Of a stretch of 64,000 bases of DNA, positions 34,458 to 43,071 are shown one piece after another. Within the stretch, counting starts at the first letter, position 1, and every line of letters begins with the position of its first letter. The notes below the pieces were generated by a model. The model worked only from the letters and a program-made list of their open reading frames with translations, was not told the origin of the DNA and did no database searches. This DNA is from Ureibacillus sinduriensis BLB-1 = JCM 15800 (GTDB taxonomy: Bacteria; Bacillota; Bacilli; Bacillales_A; Planococcaceae), in the NCBI RefSeq assembly GCF_000772955.1, contig NZ_JPVO01000047.1, positions 62,001 through 126,000 of the forward strand, given 5' to 3'. Made by a program: the position numbers and the translations under genes.

Positions 34458-35087
34458 ATGACCGTTTTAACAAGACTGGCATCTCAACTTGATAGGAAAG
34501 ACGAACGACCCAATATAGAACTCGCCCGGGAATTGATGGAGTCCAATAATATCGCGGGAATCCAGGAAATTATAGAGAATTTGGCGGGTCGGAATCAAAA
34601 GATAAAGTCGGATTGCGTTAAAGTTGCTTATGAAATTGGAAAAGAGAAACCCGAATTGATTTGTGACTATGCGGAAATCTTCATCGATTTGTTAAAGAGT
34701 CCAAACAACCGATTAGTTTGGGGAGCGATGCAGGTATTGTCGACGATTGCAGAAATCAGCGCCATCACTTTAATGAAACATGTGCATACCATTAAACACG
34801 CTGTCAAAACGGGAACTGTCATTACCACCGATAAGGGGATCCTCACTTTGGCAAAATTGGCCGCGGTAAATGAATATAACCATGACGCTATCTTTCCTTT
34901 TCTGCTCGGGCATTTGAATACATGCCGAACAAAAGAAATTCCCCAGCATGCGGAAAGTATTTTGCTGGCAGTTGCGGATGATGAAACGAAAGTCCAGTTT
35001 TTAAACGTCTTGAAAGAACGGGAACCATATATGACGAAGCCGCAAGCAAGACGCATTCAAAAAATTTATAGTCAGCTGAAGGTATAA
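34458..35087 (+). CDS. HEAT-repeat-like alpha-solenoid protein
   Basis: A 209-residue soluble protein made almost wholly of amphipathic helix pairs: NIAGIQEIIENL, KIKSDCVKVAYEIG, LICDYAEIFIDLL, RLVWGAMQVLSTIA, DAIFPFLLGHL and so on, spaced about 35-40 residues as in HEAT/ARM repeats. No catalytic motif is seen, so it is probably a scaffold or binding protein. I do not recognise a named family. It sits between a GNAT gene and a Nudix gene on the same strand with short spacers, so the three may be one transcript. ATG follows AGGGGG. Confidence 0.7.
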   Translation: MTVLTRLASQLDRKDERPNIELARELMESNNIAGIQEIIENLAGRNQKIKSDCVKVAYEIGKEKPELICDYAEIFIDLLKSPNNRLVWGAMQVLSTIAEISAITLMKHVHTIKHAVKTGTVITTDKGILTLAKLAAVNEYNHDAIFPFLLGHLNTCRTKEIPQHAESILLAVADDETKVQFLNVLKEREPYMTKPQARRIQKIYSQLKV

Positions 35088-35114
35088 ACATAAAGGGATT
35101 AAGGAGCATACTCA

Positions 35115-35690
35115 ATGAACATCAGACAACAGCTTGAACAATTCAAACCGTATAACGCGCAAGAAGAGAAAGACCAAGAGATGATCTTGCGTTACATGGA
35201 CAATTTTAATAATTTATTTACCAGGGAAAATGAATTTGCCCATTTTACGGCTTCGGCGTGGCTTATCAATGAGGAGCATACAAAAGTGCTAATGGCGTAT
35301 CACAATATTTATAATTCATGGTCTTGGGTCGGTGGACATGCGGACGGGGAAACGGATTTATTGGAGGTGGCTTTGAAAGAAGCAAGAGAAGAGACGGGAC
35401 TGACTAAGGTGAAGCCTGTTTTAGAAGAAATTTACTCCATCGAGATTCTAGGCGTCCCCGCACATGAGAAGAAGGGAAAACATGTAGCGACACACGTTCA
35501 CTTGAACGTCACGTACTTATTGCAGGCAAGCGAGAACGAATTGCTGCACATTAAACCCGACGAGAACAGTGCCATTGGCTGGTTTGAATTGAATAAGGCC
35601 GTTGAAGCGAGCACGGAACCGGAGATGCAAGTCGTATACCGTAAACTTAACGATAAACTGGTTCTATATCCAGGCGAAAATAAATTATAA
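35115..35690 (+). CDS. Nudix hydrolase
   Basis: A 191-residue Nudix protein that should hydrolyse a nucleoside diphosphate linked to another moiety. The complete Nudix box (G-x5-E-x7-R-E-x2-E-E-x-G-x) spans about residues 73-96, with EAREETG as the metal-binding core. The N-terminal 40 residues are helical (IRQQLEQF, QEMILRYMDNF). Substrate unknown. ATG follows AAGGAGCATACTC; the gene lies 28 bases after the solenoid gene and overlaps the longest reading of the next gene only in a frame not used. Confidence 0.92.
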   Translation: MNIRQQLEQFKPYNAQEEKDQEMILRYMDNFNNLFTRENEFAHFTASAWLINEEHTKVLMAYHNIYNSWSWVGGHADGETDLLEVALKEAREETGLTKVKPVLEEIYSIEILGVPAHEKKGKHVATHVHLNVTYLLQASENELLHIKPDENSAIGWFELNKAVEASTEPEMQVVYRKLNDKLVLYPGENKL

Positions 35691-35718
35691 GAATAGCAGG
35701 CAACAAAACGAAGAGGAG

Positions 35719-36333
35719 ATGGAGTTGGAATTGGTTACGAAGAAAGTGCATGTGCCGTTTGAAGAAAAGGACCTATTAACCAAGCAAAAAGATATTTTCA
35801 TCGCCTTCTTTCGTTCGGGCATTTTAGGTTTTGGTGGGGGACCTTCCACTATTCCGTTGGTGAAAAAAGAAGTGGTGGAAATCTTTGAAATGATGGATGA
35901 TGAAGAATTTTCGGATGTACTCTCAATCGGGAATACGTTGCCGGGTCCGATTGCCACAAAAATGGCCGGATATATCGGCTATCGGGTCGGCGGCTGGCTC
36001 GGCTTGGTGACGGCATTGATTGCAACAGTATTGCCGACAGTTGTATTGATGATTGTTTTGCTTGCTTCATTAAATGAATTCAAGGATATTGATTTCGTAA
36101 AAGGCATGACGAAGGGTGTTGTGCCGATTTTGGCCGTAATGCTCGGGGTAATGACATGGGACTTTTTAAAGAAATCAAAGAAATCGCTCGGCTGGAAAAC
36201 CGGTTTCCTAATCCTTCTCCCTTCGTTTATTGCAATGATGTTATTGGGCCTTCATCCCGGAATTGTCATAGCGGTATTATTGGTGCTTGCTGTAGCGCTT
36301 CCAATTAAAAAGAAGGAGGGGCGAAATAAATAA
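35719..36333 (+). CDS. Short-chain chromate transporter, first subunit
   Basis: About 204 residues, one CHR domain with five or six helices. Signatures: FFRSGILGFGGGPSTIPLV (residues about 32-50) and GNTLPGPIATKMAGYIGY (about 75-92). Starts within 35602-35719 would overlap the Nudix gene; ATG 35719 abuts GAGGAG, so in-frame TTG 35725 or 35731 may be the true start. Its stop overlaps the ATG of the second half by one base. Two short CHR proteins form one functional unit, as with B. subtilis YwrB/YwrA, which export chromate. Real substrate here unproven. Confidence 0.87.
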   Translation: MELELVTKKVHVPFEEKDLLTKQKDIFIAFFRSGILGFGGGPSTIPLVKKEVVEIFEMMDDEEFSDVLSIGNTLPGPIATKMAGYIGYRVGGWLGLVTALIATVLPTVVLMIVLLASLNEFKDIDFVKGMTKGVVPILAVMLGVMTWDFLKKSKKSLGWKTGFLILLPSFIAMMLLGLHPGIVIAVLLVLAVALPIKKKEGRNK

Positions 36334-36860
36334 TGGTATATGTGCAAATCTTTCTGGCATTCTTCTATCCTGGCATTCTAGGATATGGTGGAGGGCCTTC
36401 TTCCATTCCGTTAATAGAGCATGAGGTTGTCGATAATTATGGCTGGATGACAACAAGCGAGTTTAGCGAGGTGCTGGCATTGGGAAACACATTGCCAGGA
36501 CCAATCGCAACGAAAATGGCGGGCTTTATAGGCTATGAAGTGGCGGGGATCCCGGGGGCGCTAATTGCCTTACTGGCGACAGTTGGACCGTCACTTGTAT
36601 TGATGCTGCTCTTATTGAATATTTTGTACCGCAACCGTAATTCGCCAAGAGTGAAGCGCCTATCAAGCTTTGTTTTGCCGGCGATCGCCATTTTACTAGC
36701 CGACATGACCCTAGACTTCTTCAACACGTCTTATGACGCAATTGGCTTGTTAGTGACGGTTCTTCTAATGGCAGCTGCTTACTTTGCTTTGGAAAAAATG
36801 AAAATCCATCCCGCCTTCGTCATCATGGCAGGGCTGGTGATCGGCGGATTTTTCCTATAA
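36333..36860 (+). CDS. Short-chain chromate transporter, second subunit
   Basis: A 175-residue CHR-domain membrane protein, homologous to the previous gene and expected to insert in the opposite orientation to make a heterodimer. Signatures: FFYPGILGYGGGPSSIPLI at about 8-26 and LGNTLPGPIATKMAGFIGYEV in pieces at about 51-70. ATG 36333 overlaps the previous stop (TAATG) and uses the AAGGAGGGG at 36313-36321. No ChrB-like regulator or chromate-related gene is nearby. Confidence 0.9.
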   Translation: MVYVQIFLAFFYPGILGYGGGPSSIPLIEHEVVDNYGWMTTSEFSEVLALGNTLPGPIATKMAGFIGYEVAGIPGALIALLATVGPSLVLMLLLLNILYRNRNSPRVKRLSSFVLPAIAILLADMTLDFFNTSYDAIGLLVTVLLMAAAYFALEKMKIHPAFVIMAGLVIGGFFL

Positions 36861-37326
36861 TAATTTGTATTTGCGGTCGTTAACTTGTTCTTTAGGAGGA
36901 ATGGGTTGGCGGCTTTTTTGCGCGTAAAGACGGAAATACGCGAGTGAAAGTAAATCGAAATAAAGTTGCAAATAGATAGCGGAAACTCTTAATAGGTAAA
37001 TACCCCGCTGCATATTAAAAACCCGCACATATCTAACCGAGACCCGAAGCTTATAGCACTAATCCATTAACCCTTTTATTCCCCTATATTTCTACATATT
37101 CCGTACTATCTTGATTTATATTTCCCGAGAAATGTCTTAATTTGCGTTTGAGGAAAAAACTTGTAAAAACCTTAGCCTTTGAATGATTAATGAAATGAAG
37201 AGAGATGACATACGTTGTCTTAAGGCATTTTTAACCTTGGCGTACTTAACGGAAGACTAATTGGACTGTGGATGCTTGCAGAGAGAAATGGCTAAAGCGA
37301 ATAGGATAAGGGAAAGGGGAGATTAA
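36861..37326. other. Intergenic region, nothing recognised
   Basis: About 465 bases with no gene, hairpin or repeat that I can support. A TTTAGGAGGAATG at 36891-36903 opens only an 8-codon frame. The leader of the parA gene occupies the end. Confidence 0.5.
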
Positions 37327-38193
37327 ATGGCGATCGTTATACCGACGATTAATTTAAAAGGCGGCGTAGCAAAGACAACAACAACGGTGGGACTGGCGGA
37401 GGTGTTGACTTCGGAATTTAAAAAGAAAGTGTTGCTGATTGATCTGGATCCACAAACACATGCCACTATAATGTTAATTGGTGAGCAACGGTGGAAAGAA
37501 CTGAATGAAAATGGCCATACACTTGCTACGTTATTTGAAGAAGCGTTGGACCCGGATGATACAAAATTTGTCCTGGAAAAAACGCTTCAAAAAAGTGTAT
37601 CCAATATATCTTCTATAAAAAATCTTGATTTGCTTCCTTCCAGTCTGGATCTGATCAATATTCAAGATGTACTGGCAAAAATGCCGACAGGGCCTTTCTA
37701 CTCGGATAATCCTATCGAAATTTTGAAAAAAGCTATCCGTCCAATCAAATATAATTATGACTACATCTTAATTGATTGTCCTCCAAATATGGGGATTATC
37801 ACATTGAACGGTCTTCGCATCGCCAACGGATATATCATCCCCACAATCCCTGATGTCCTTTCTACATATGGCATTCCTTATGTGGTAGATCGCATCCATG
37901 AGTTTTCGAAAAATATGGATATTAAAATTGAAGCATTGGGAATCGTTGTGACGAAGTTCCGGGAAGATTCAAAAGTACATAAGGAAACATTAAGGAAGCT
38001 GAAAAACGGACTAGCCCCATACGTATTTACTAAAATTTTTAAAGAGAATAACCAGGTGGCAACTGCTGCGAACTTTTATAAGCAATATACTACTTTTAAA
38101 GAAAAATGGGATGGAGATGGTCAATATCATGCGTTCTATCATCTAGCAAAAGAAATTGTCGATAGATATGAAGGGTATAACATAAACCAATAG
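37327..38193 (+). CDS. ParA-family ATPase without a ParB partner
   Basis: A 288-residue P-loop ATPase of the ParA/Soj/MinD class. The deviant Walker A KGGVAKTT is at residues 11-18, Walker A' LLIDLDPQ at about 37-44, and Walker B YILIDCPPN at about 146-154. It lacks the N-terminal helix-turn-helix of plasmid type Ia ParA. Chromosomal soj sits next to spo0J near oriC; here no parB gene or parS cluster is seen, so it is an orphan that may place a protein complex, or a relic of an integrated plasmid. A small gene (38390-38560) follows. ATG follows AAGGGGAGATTAA. Confidence 0.87.
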   Translation: MAIVIPTINLKGGVAKTTTTVGLAEVLTSEFKKKVLLIDLDPQTHATIMLIGEQRWKELNENGHTLATLFEEALDPDDTKFVLEKTLQKSVSNISSIKNLDLLPSSLDLINIQDVLAKMPTGPFYSDNPIEILKKAIRPIKYNYDYILIDCPPNMGIITLNGLRIANGYIIPTIPDVLSTYGIPYVVDRIHEFSKNMDIKIEALGIVVTKFREDSKVHKETLRKLKNGLAPYVFTKIFKENNQVATAANFYKQYTTFKEKWDGDGQYHAFYHLAKEIVDRYEGYNINQ

Positions 38194-38389
38194 GCAAACC
38201 CATTTTTAAAACTTGAACTAATATAAATTACACATTATTGGACAAACTATGGAAGTACAAATAGGACAGGCTTACAAAAAAGAGTGTGCTGTTTGTACCG
38301 TCGCTCAAGTGCGAAAAGATAGCCGTTATGCCAGAAGTGGAAGTGAACAACACGAATTGTGATTCCAATATGGAAGGGATGTTTGAAAA

Positions 38390-38560
38390 ATGAGTAAACT
38401 GCATCTTCATCGCAACAAACAAACCAAAAACAATGAGGAGTTTGCTTCTGAGATTCATAAAGATGCCAATTTAGAAATCCATGGATCGAAAAACGCGTAT
38501 GGTACACAAAACGATAAGCGGAGTAAGCGTCCGGTAAGTGAACGAACTGCCTGGAACTAG
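38390..38560 (+). CDS. Small hydrophilic protein downstream of parA
   Basis: A 56-codon frame beginning MSKLHLHRNKQ, rich in Lys, Asn, His and Ser with no hydrophobic segment. A GGAAGGGATG stretch lies about 7-12 bases upstream. It is the only short frame after parA with a plausible site, and it is followed by a strong hairpin. It might be a DNA-binding or partner peptide of the orphan ParA; there is no family evidence, so this is tentative. Confidence 0.4.
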   Translation: MSKLHLHRNKQTKNNEEFASEIHKDANLEIHGSKNAYGTQNDKRSKRPVSERTAWN

Positions 38561-38605
38561 CTATTTTCCGCCCAGTTTGTGGGGCTATTCTAATACTTGG
38601 GAACG

Positions 38606-38637
38606 TGGGGCTAATTTAGCCCCATATTTATTTGTTT
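38606..38637 (+). terminator. Terminator after the parA-linked small gene
   Basis: TGGGGCTAA pairs with TTAGCCCCA, followed by TATTTATTTGTTTT. Confidence 0.7.
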
Positions 38638-38699
38638 TAAAAAGGTTATTACTATAGTACTATAATACGGAGTGAAATAAATTAAGGAAGTACTTCGTA

Positions 38700-40016
38700 A
38701 TGAAAAACAATAAAATAAAATTGATTTTGTTAATATCCGTTGTATTATTGGTTATTTTTAATGTTTTCAGTCTGTATGTAACCGACCGAAATATAGAGAC
38801 CACTGTTACGGAGGCCATTGCAAATCAAACTTTGGACACGGCGACAGCGGTTTCGGCGAGAATTGATATTGATTCATATAAAAAGTTTCTAAGCAATCCA
38901 GAAAAAAATGAACATTACTGGAAAATCAATAATCAGTTAAATGATATTAGGGAAGATATAAATGCGTTATTCGTCTACACATTGAAAATCGACAATCCCA
39001 ATGTATCGTATGTGATGATCAATGGGTTGCCTGAAGGTCAGCAAAATTTGATCGGCATCGGCTCTATTTGTACTCTTCCGGAGGAGCAAGTAAGCCATGC
39101 CTTTTATAAAGGGTCACCTTATACTTCGGGGATAATAGATGATCCCGAGCATGGTAAGTATTTATCAGTAGGAACCCCGATTCTGGATGAGAATAATAAT
39201 GTAATAGGTTTTCTTGGCATTGACATCAGTACGGAGAAGATAAACGGGATTAACGAGATTGTGCAAGAGAACAATGTCATTATCTTCTTAATCAATTCAT
39301 TATTCCTTCTCATTGTCATTATCTCGTCCTATTTAATTCAGAGCTGGTATCAGAGGGAAGTGGCGAAGGAAGTAGAGAATACGGAAGATACGTACCAGGG
39401 AGAAATACAAAATCTACTAAGCTCGGTTTCATCTTTGCGTCATGATTATTCGAACCATATTCAAGTGATTCACGGGCTGTTGACAATCGGTGAAACAGAG
39501 AAAGCACTCCAATATATGAACTCGTTATCCAACGAAGTGCAGATGATCGAGTCGATTAATTCAACCATTGAACATCCCGGTCTGGCAATTCTATTAAAAT
39601 CGAAAAAACTTGCCGCCCAAAATCACCAAATAGCAATGGAAACGAACGTGACGCATGATACATTCCAACGCATTAAAACGACGGATATGATTAAAATACT
39701 ATCAAATTTAATCGATAATGCCATCGATGCCACGAGGGAGTTGCCTGAGCAATCGCGGAGAATTTCCATTTCCTGTGATGTAAATGATGAGGGAACGCAT
39801 TATCTTTTTGAAGTGATAAACACCGGACCAAAAATCCCATCGGAAATTGAGATTTTTAAAAGAGGGTTTTCAACAAAACAAGCCGAAGATGGGAAAGTTC
39901 GCGGACAAGGCTTGTTTATAGTGAAAGAAGTTATAAAAAAATACAACGGAAAAATTTCAATACATTCCACAAATGATAACGTGACAACGGTAACGGTTGT
40001 CATTCCGATTAAATAG
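38700..40016 (+). CDS. Sensor histidine kinase, Spo0B/GHKL type, no linked response regulator
   Basis: A 438-residue membrane kinase. Transmembrane helix 1 is about 8-26; the extracytoplasmic sensor (27-193) includes VGTPILDENNNVIGFLGIDIS, a dCache/PAS-like ending; helix 2 is about 194-214. A coiled linker leads to the H-box SLRHDYSNHIQVIHGLL with phospho-acceptor His248, the Spo0B/CitA/AgrC-type box. The ATPase has an N-box LIDNAIDA near 346-353 and a G-box GKVRGQGLFIVKEV near 400-413. No response regulator or transporter is adjacent. It starts at ATG 38700 with a poor site. Signal unknown. Confidence 0.87.
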   Translation: MKNNKIKLILLISVVLLVIFNVFSLYVTDRNIETTVTEAIANQTLDTATAVSARIDIDSYKKFLSNPEKNEHYWKINNQLNDIREDINALFVYTLKIDNPNVSYVMINGLPEGQQNLIGIGSICTLPEEQVSHAFYKGSPYTSGIIDDPEHGKYLSVGTPILDENNNVIGFLGIDISTEKINGINEIVQENNVIIFLINSLFLLIVIISSYLIQSWYQREVAKEVENTEDTYQGEIQNLLSSVSSLRHDYSNHIQVIHGLLTIGETEKALQYMNSLSNEVQMIESINSTIEHPGLAILLKSKKLAAQNHQIAMETNVTHDTFQRIKTTDMIKILSNLIDNAIDATRELPEQSRRISISCDVNDEGTHYLFEVINTGPKIPSEIEIFKRGFSTKQAEDGKVRGQGLFIVKEVIKKYNGKISIHSTNDNVTTVTVVIPIK

Positions 40017-40022
40017 TAAACG

Positions 40023-40058
40023 ATGGCCTCCCAAAATAGTTTGGGAGGCTTTTAGTTT
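40023..40058 (+). terminator. Terminator of the sensor kinase gene
   Basis: GCCTCCCAAA pairs with TTTGGGAGGC around ATAG, then TTTTAGTTTT. Confidence 0.9.
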
Positions 40059-40443
40059 TGCGTCTAACTATTGCCAAAATAAATCTTTGAAATGGTTAGT
40101 AATGAAATGTTAAATTTCAAACGGAAAAAATAGGGGACATACGAAATGTGGATACTTTTGTAAATGAAATAAGGCGTTTTGGGTTGTTTGACATTGGAAA
40201 TTGGGAAATTAAAATGAAGATAACTCATCGACATTACGCCATGCAAATCCCTATGTTTCCAGAACGTTTAAGGATAGCAAATTGAAGCTACGGAATAAGA
40301 AATTCGTATCTAATAAAGCGGAAAAATATTTTTTATTAAAGTATTTAAAAGGATAGATGGGATAATTAAATCATAACGGGCATACGTTAAAATCAATCAA
40401 TCGCCACTCAAGACCAATCTTGTTAGAAAAGTGGAACATCTGT

Positions 40444-40597
40444 TATACTAAGACTAAGAATTCCGTCATTGGAAATGACTGCCTGATGCTGCAACATCAA
40501 GCAATCAAGTGTAATAGCCGCCCCTTGGCAGGGAGATTGGCATTTCAAAGCATTAACCCATCTTGTCGCTTTTGCGCATAAGGTGGGTTATTTTTTA
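40444..40597 (+). ncRNA. Predicted antisense antitoxin RNA (RatA/SR4-like)
   Basis: Promoter TTGTTA, 18 bases, TGTTATACT extended -10 (TATACT at 40444-40449) predicts a start near 40456. The transcript can form GTCATT/AATGAC and TGATG/CATCA hairpins and ends at AACCCATCTT paired with AAGGTGGGTT plus six T (40555-40596). Its 3' end overlaps the 3' end of the convergent toxin gene, as in txpA/ratA and bsrG/SR4. Confidence 0.68.
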
Positions 40598-40677
40598 TGG
40601 TTAAAAGATAAAATCGAAACCACTAGAGCTGAAAAACCGACGGCAAACATGAGCGTTTCAGCAACTGTCAAAGGCAT
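40588..40677 (-). CDS. Type I toxin peptide (TxpA/BsrE, holin-like family)
   Basis: A 29-residue peptide: start MPLTVAETLMFAVG, one hydrophobic helix to about residue 24, and a basic end NHKK. This matches the short membrane toxins of Bacillus (BsrE, BsrG, TxpA: an ET/ESLM start, one helix, Lys end), which disturb the membrane when not silenced. GAGAGG lies 5 bases before the ATG. A promoter with extended -10 TGCTATAAT sits about 65 bases upstream on the minus strand (40739-40747), giving a start near 40733. A convergent plus-strand RNA overlaps its 3' end and is the predicted antitoxin. The call rests on pattern; the peptide is too short for similarity alone. Confidence 0.72.
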   Translation of the reverse strand: MPLTVAETLMFAVGFSALVVSILSFNHKK

Positions 40678-40944
40678 CACCACCTCTCATCGGAAAGTGT
40701 GGTCCAACTTCTTCCTGCCAGGATTACACTATTACAACTAAATTATAGCACATACGTTCGCTTTTTAAAGGGTATAAGGTTCGATTTTATAGAATATTCA
40801 AGAATGGAAATGGGCGAAAATAAATATTTCAAACGAAAAAGCTTCTAAATGAAATTTTTTTAACTACTATAAAAAATAATATAATTCGCATATTTTAACA
40901 CCTATTGCAAAAAATAAACGAAATGACAAAAGCGAGGGTGAATT

Positions 40945-41112
40945 ATGCGAAAACTGTTTTTTATCATCATGGGTTTAATGTGTACGATGGCATTCACGGC
41001 AGCGTGTACCGATAATGGGGACGAAACGCCGGTGGAGGCAAAAAGTGAAGTGACAGAAAAGAAAACGACCGATTCCTCCGACAAAATCAATTCTCTGTTA
41101 AGAGCGGTGTAA
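40945..41112 (+). CDS. Small lipoprotein
   Basis: A 55-residue lipoprotein: MRKLFFIIMGLM, a hydrophobic core, then the lipobox FTAAC (Cys at about 18) and a short charged tail rich in Glu, Lys and Thr. GAGGGTGAATT precedes the ATG. It resembles in design, not sequence, the acidic small lipoprotein at 56690. No function can be assigned. It lies between the toxin locus and the ter cluster. Confidence 0.6.
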   Translation: MRKLFFIIMGLMCTMAFTAACTDNGDETPVEAKSEVTEKKTTDSSDKINSLLRAV

Positions 41113-41308
41113 TTTTTCCAAAAGGCAATGAGGGTCATCAAAAGAACGGTGCAAAAAAGAGAAGAAGTTTTATAGAACAAGTGATGAGAAGTAAAATGCA
41201 ATACAAAAAGTGTCGTGGAAAGAAAACAATGACACAAAAAATAGAAGGCACAAATGGTGTGAATATATAAGAGGTTGGCAAACAATTAATAACAAGAACA
41301 TAAGAACC

Positions 41309-41346
41309 TGGTGTTAGGAAGTCTCCTAGACGCCAGTTTTTTTTAT
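41309..41346 (+). terminator. Terminator upstream of the ter cluster
   Basis: CCTGGTGTTAGGA pairs with TCCTAGACGCCAG (one mismatch), followed by eight T. Confidence 0.85.
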
Positions 41347-41755
41347 CAATAAAATCATCGTCAAAATCGAGAACCCAATACTTGCAAGGATTTGGGTGGG
41401 TGTATTAATTGTAAAAATATGCTTGATATGGTAGCATTAAAGATGTGTTAATTATCAGAAAAAAGCGTTTAATATAGCATTTTTGCAGAAAAACAAAGCT
41501 ATATTCCGCTACTTGATAATTAAAGGTCTACATTTATTACCCGAATTTAGTTAGATTAAGCATAAAATCAAAAATGAATAGTAAATTGTTAAATGTATGT
41601 TAAAAAAAGGAAATATCATTTACTTACTAATTTTTTCATACTAAACTAGTATCGGGTATTTTAATTTATTGTTTTGAATAAGTAGATATTGTACATACTG
41701 AATTAGCGAACTTAAAAATTACATTTATTGGTATTTTAAGGAGGGAACTTTGCTC

Positions 41756-42349
41756 GTGACAATTAACTTGCAAAAAGGTCAACGCATCGATTTAACAAAA
41801 GGGAAGGCTGATTTAAGCCGTATCATGGTCGGATTGGGATGGGATCCTGTCGGAAAAACTGGTGGATTCAGTTTCTTTAAATCTTCCGGGCAAGATATTG
41901 ACTGTGATGCGTCTGTCATCATGCTCCAAAATGACCATTTTAAAGATAAAAAAGATCTCATTTACTTCGGCAACAAAAGCAGCAGTAACGGATCTGTTGC
42001 TCACTCCGGCGATAATTTGACAGGAGAAGGCGACGGGGACGACGAAGTAATCATGGTGGACTTGAAAAATGTCCCAACCCAGTATAACAAGCTTGTTTTC
42101 GTCGTAAATATTTATGACTGCGAAAGAAGAAAGCAAGATTTTGGCATGATTAAAAATGCTTATATCCGAGTGGTCAATCCACAAACGAATGAAGAAATTG
42201 TACGATATAACTTATCTGATAACTACTCAGGTCAGACAACATTAATAACAGGTGAAATTTATCGCCATAACGATGAGTGGAAGTTTGCTGCTGTTGGAAC
42301 TGGGACGACAGATCCTGGTCTGTCGGCGATCTGTAACCGTTATACATGA
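41756..42349 (+). CDS. terD: TerD-family stress protein, YceC-like
   Basis: About 197 residues, one TerD domain, a Ca2+-binding beta-sandwich found in tellurite, phage and general-stress response loci. Conserved N-terminus [21 protein letters not shown], the first Ca2+ site in variant form DIDCDASV, and the second [13 protein letters not shown]. Start: GTG 41756 matches the family N-terminus, though TTG 41750 lies at a better distance (5 bases) from AAGGAGG. First of three tandem TerD genes in the order of B. subtilis yceC-yceD-yceE. The insert GKTGGFSFFKSSGQ replaces the short GGHDFD loop of the others. Confidence 0.92.
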   Translation: MTINLQKGQRIDLTKGKADLSRIMVGLGWDPVGKTGGFSFFKSSGQDIDCDASVIMLQNDHFKDKKDLIYFGNKSSSNGSVAHSGDNLTGEGDGDDEVIMVDLKNVPTQYNKLVFVVNIYDCERRKQDFGMIKNAYIRVVNPQTNEEIVRYNLSDNYSGQTTLITGEIYRHNDEWKFAAVGTGTTDPGLSAICNRYT

Positions 42350-42400
42350 TGTTGAAATAAAGTAAAATTAAATTATTCAATTACTAGGAGGATTTCAAAA

Positions 42401-42982
42401 ATGGTAGTTTCTCTTGCAAAAGGTCAAAAAGTTGATTTAACAAAAACAAATCCGGGGTTAGCTAAACTGATTGTCGGGCTTGGATGGGATACAAATAAGT
42501 ATGACGGCGGGCACGACTTCGACTTGGATTCATCCGTATTTTTGTTGGAAGCATCGAATAAAGTTTCTGGTCCTCAAGATTTTATCTTCTATAATAACAC
42601 AACAGGCGGAAATGGTTCGGTAGTCCATTCCGGCGATAACTTAACTGGTGATGGCGATGGGGATGACGAACAAGTAACAATCTCGATCCAAGATGTGCCA
42701 TCCAACATCCAAAAAATTACGTTTACAGTAACTATCCATGATGCGGAGAGCAGAACGCAAAACTTCGGCATGGTTTCAAATGCATTTATCCGTGTAGTAA
42801 ATGCAGATACAAATGAAGAGCTAATTCGCTACGATCTAGGTGAAGACTTCAGTATCGAAACAGCGGTAGTTGTTGGAGAGCTATATCGTCATAATGGCGA
42901 ATGGAAGTTCAGTGCTATCGGTTCAGGCTACCAAGGCGGACTGGCTGCATTATGTAACGACTTCGGATTGCAAGTAGGTTAA
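42401..42982 (+). CDS. terD: TerD-family stress protein, YceD-like
   Basis: A 193-residue TerD protein with the canonical N-terminus [29 protein letters not shown], first Ca2+ motif DFDLDSSVF and second [15 protein letters not shown]. About 60% identical in pattern to the next gene. Start ATG after ACTAGGAGGATTTC. Followed by a hairpin with T-run (42992-43030) that probably lowers read-through into the third terD. Role: cytosolic Ca2+-dependent module of the Ter stress system, exact activity unknown. Confidence 0.93.
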   Translation: MVVSLAKGQKVDLTKTNPGLAKLIVGLGWDTNKYDGGHDFDLDSSVFLLEASNKVSGPQDFIFYNNTTGGNGSVVHSGDNLTGDGDGDDEQVTISIQDVPSNIQKITFTVTIHDAESRTQNFGMVSNAFIRVVNADTNEELIRYDLGEDFSIETAVVVGELYRHNGEWKFSAIGSGYQGGLAALCNDFGLQVG

Positions 42983-42991
42983 TTTCTTCGT

Positions 42992-43030
42992 GGCACAGTA
43001 ACTTGGATAATGAGTTACTGTGTTGCTTTT
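42992..43030 (+). terminator. Terminator or attenuator between terD copies
   Basis: GGCACAGTAACT pairs with AGTTACTGTGTTGC (G-U included), followed by TTTTAG. The next terD lies only 42 bases further, so partial read-through is likely. Confidence 0.7.
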
Positions 43031-43071
43031 AGTTGTATCATTCATTATTGTGTTAGGAGGAATTTGGGAAT

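Larger units (their letters stand above)
38194..38699. other. Region after parA with two short frames
   Basis: Holds a 37-codon frame (38249-38362, no ribosome binding site), a 56-codon frame (38390-38560) and a GGGGCTAA/TTAGCCCC hairpin at 38607-38623 followed by T-rich sequence. The 37-codon frame, with CAVC, is probably a gene remnant. Confidence 0.45.
40059..41737. other. Long region with a toxin-antitoxin locus and a small lipoprotein gene
   Basis: Apart from the type I toxin-antitoxin pair (40456-40740), the lipoprotein gene (40945-41112) and a terminator (41309-41345), nothing is seen. A 15-bp palindrome ATACTAAACTAGTAT at 41638-41652 lies about 100 bases before the first terD gene and may be a regulatory site. 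Confidence 0.5.

Noticed and set aside
36891-36930. AGGAGGAATG start
   Set aside because: Opens an 8-codon frame only.
38249-38362. 37-codon frame with CAVC after parA
   Set aside because: No ribosome binding site; probably a remnant.
40902-41285. 127-codon minus-strand frame
   Set aside because: Antisense to the small lipoprotein gene, which has a proper ribosome binding site and lipobox; composition is that of a shadow frame.
41655-41660. GGGTAT as a sigma-B -10 for the ter cluster
   Set aside because: No GTTTAA-like -35 at 12-15 bases upstream.
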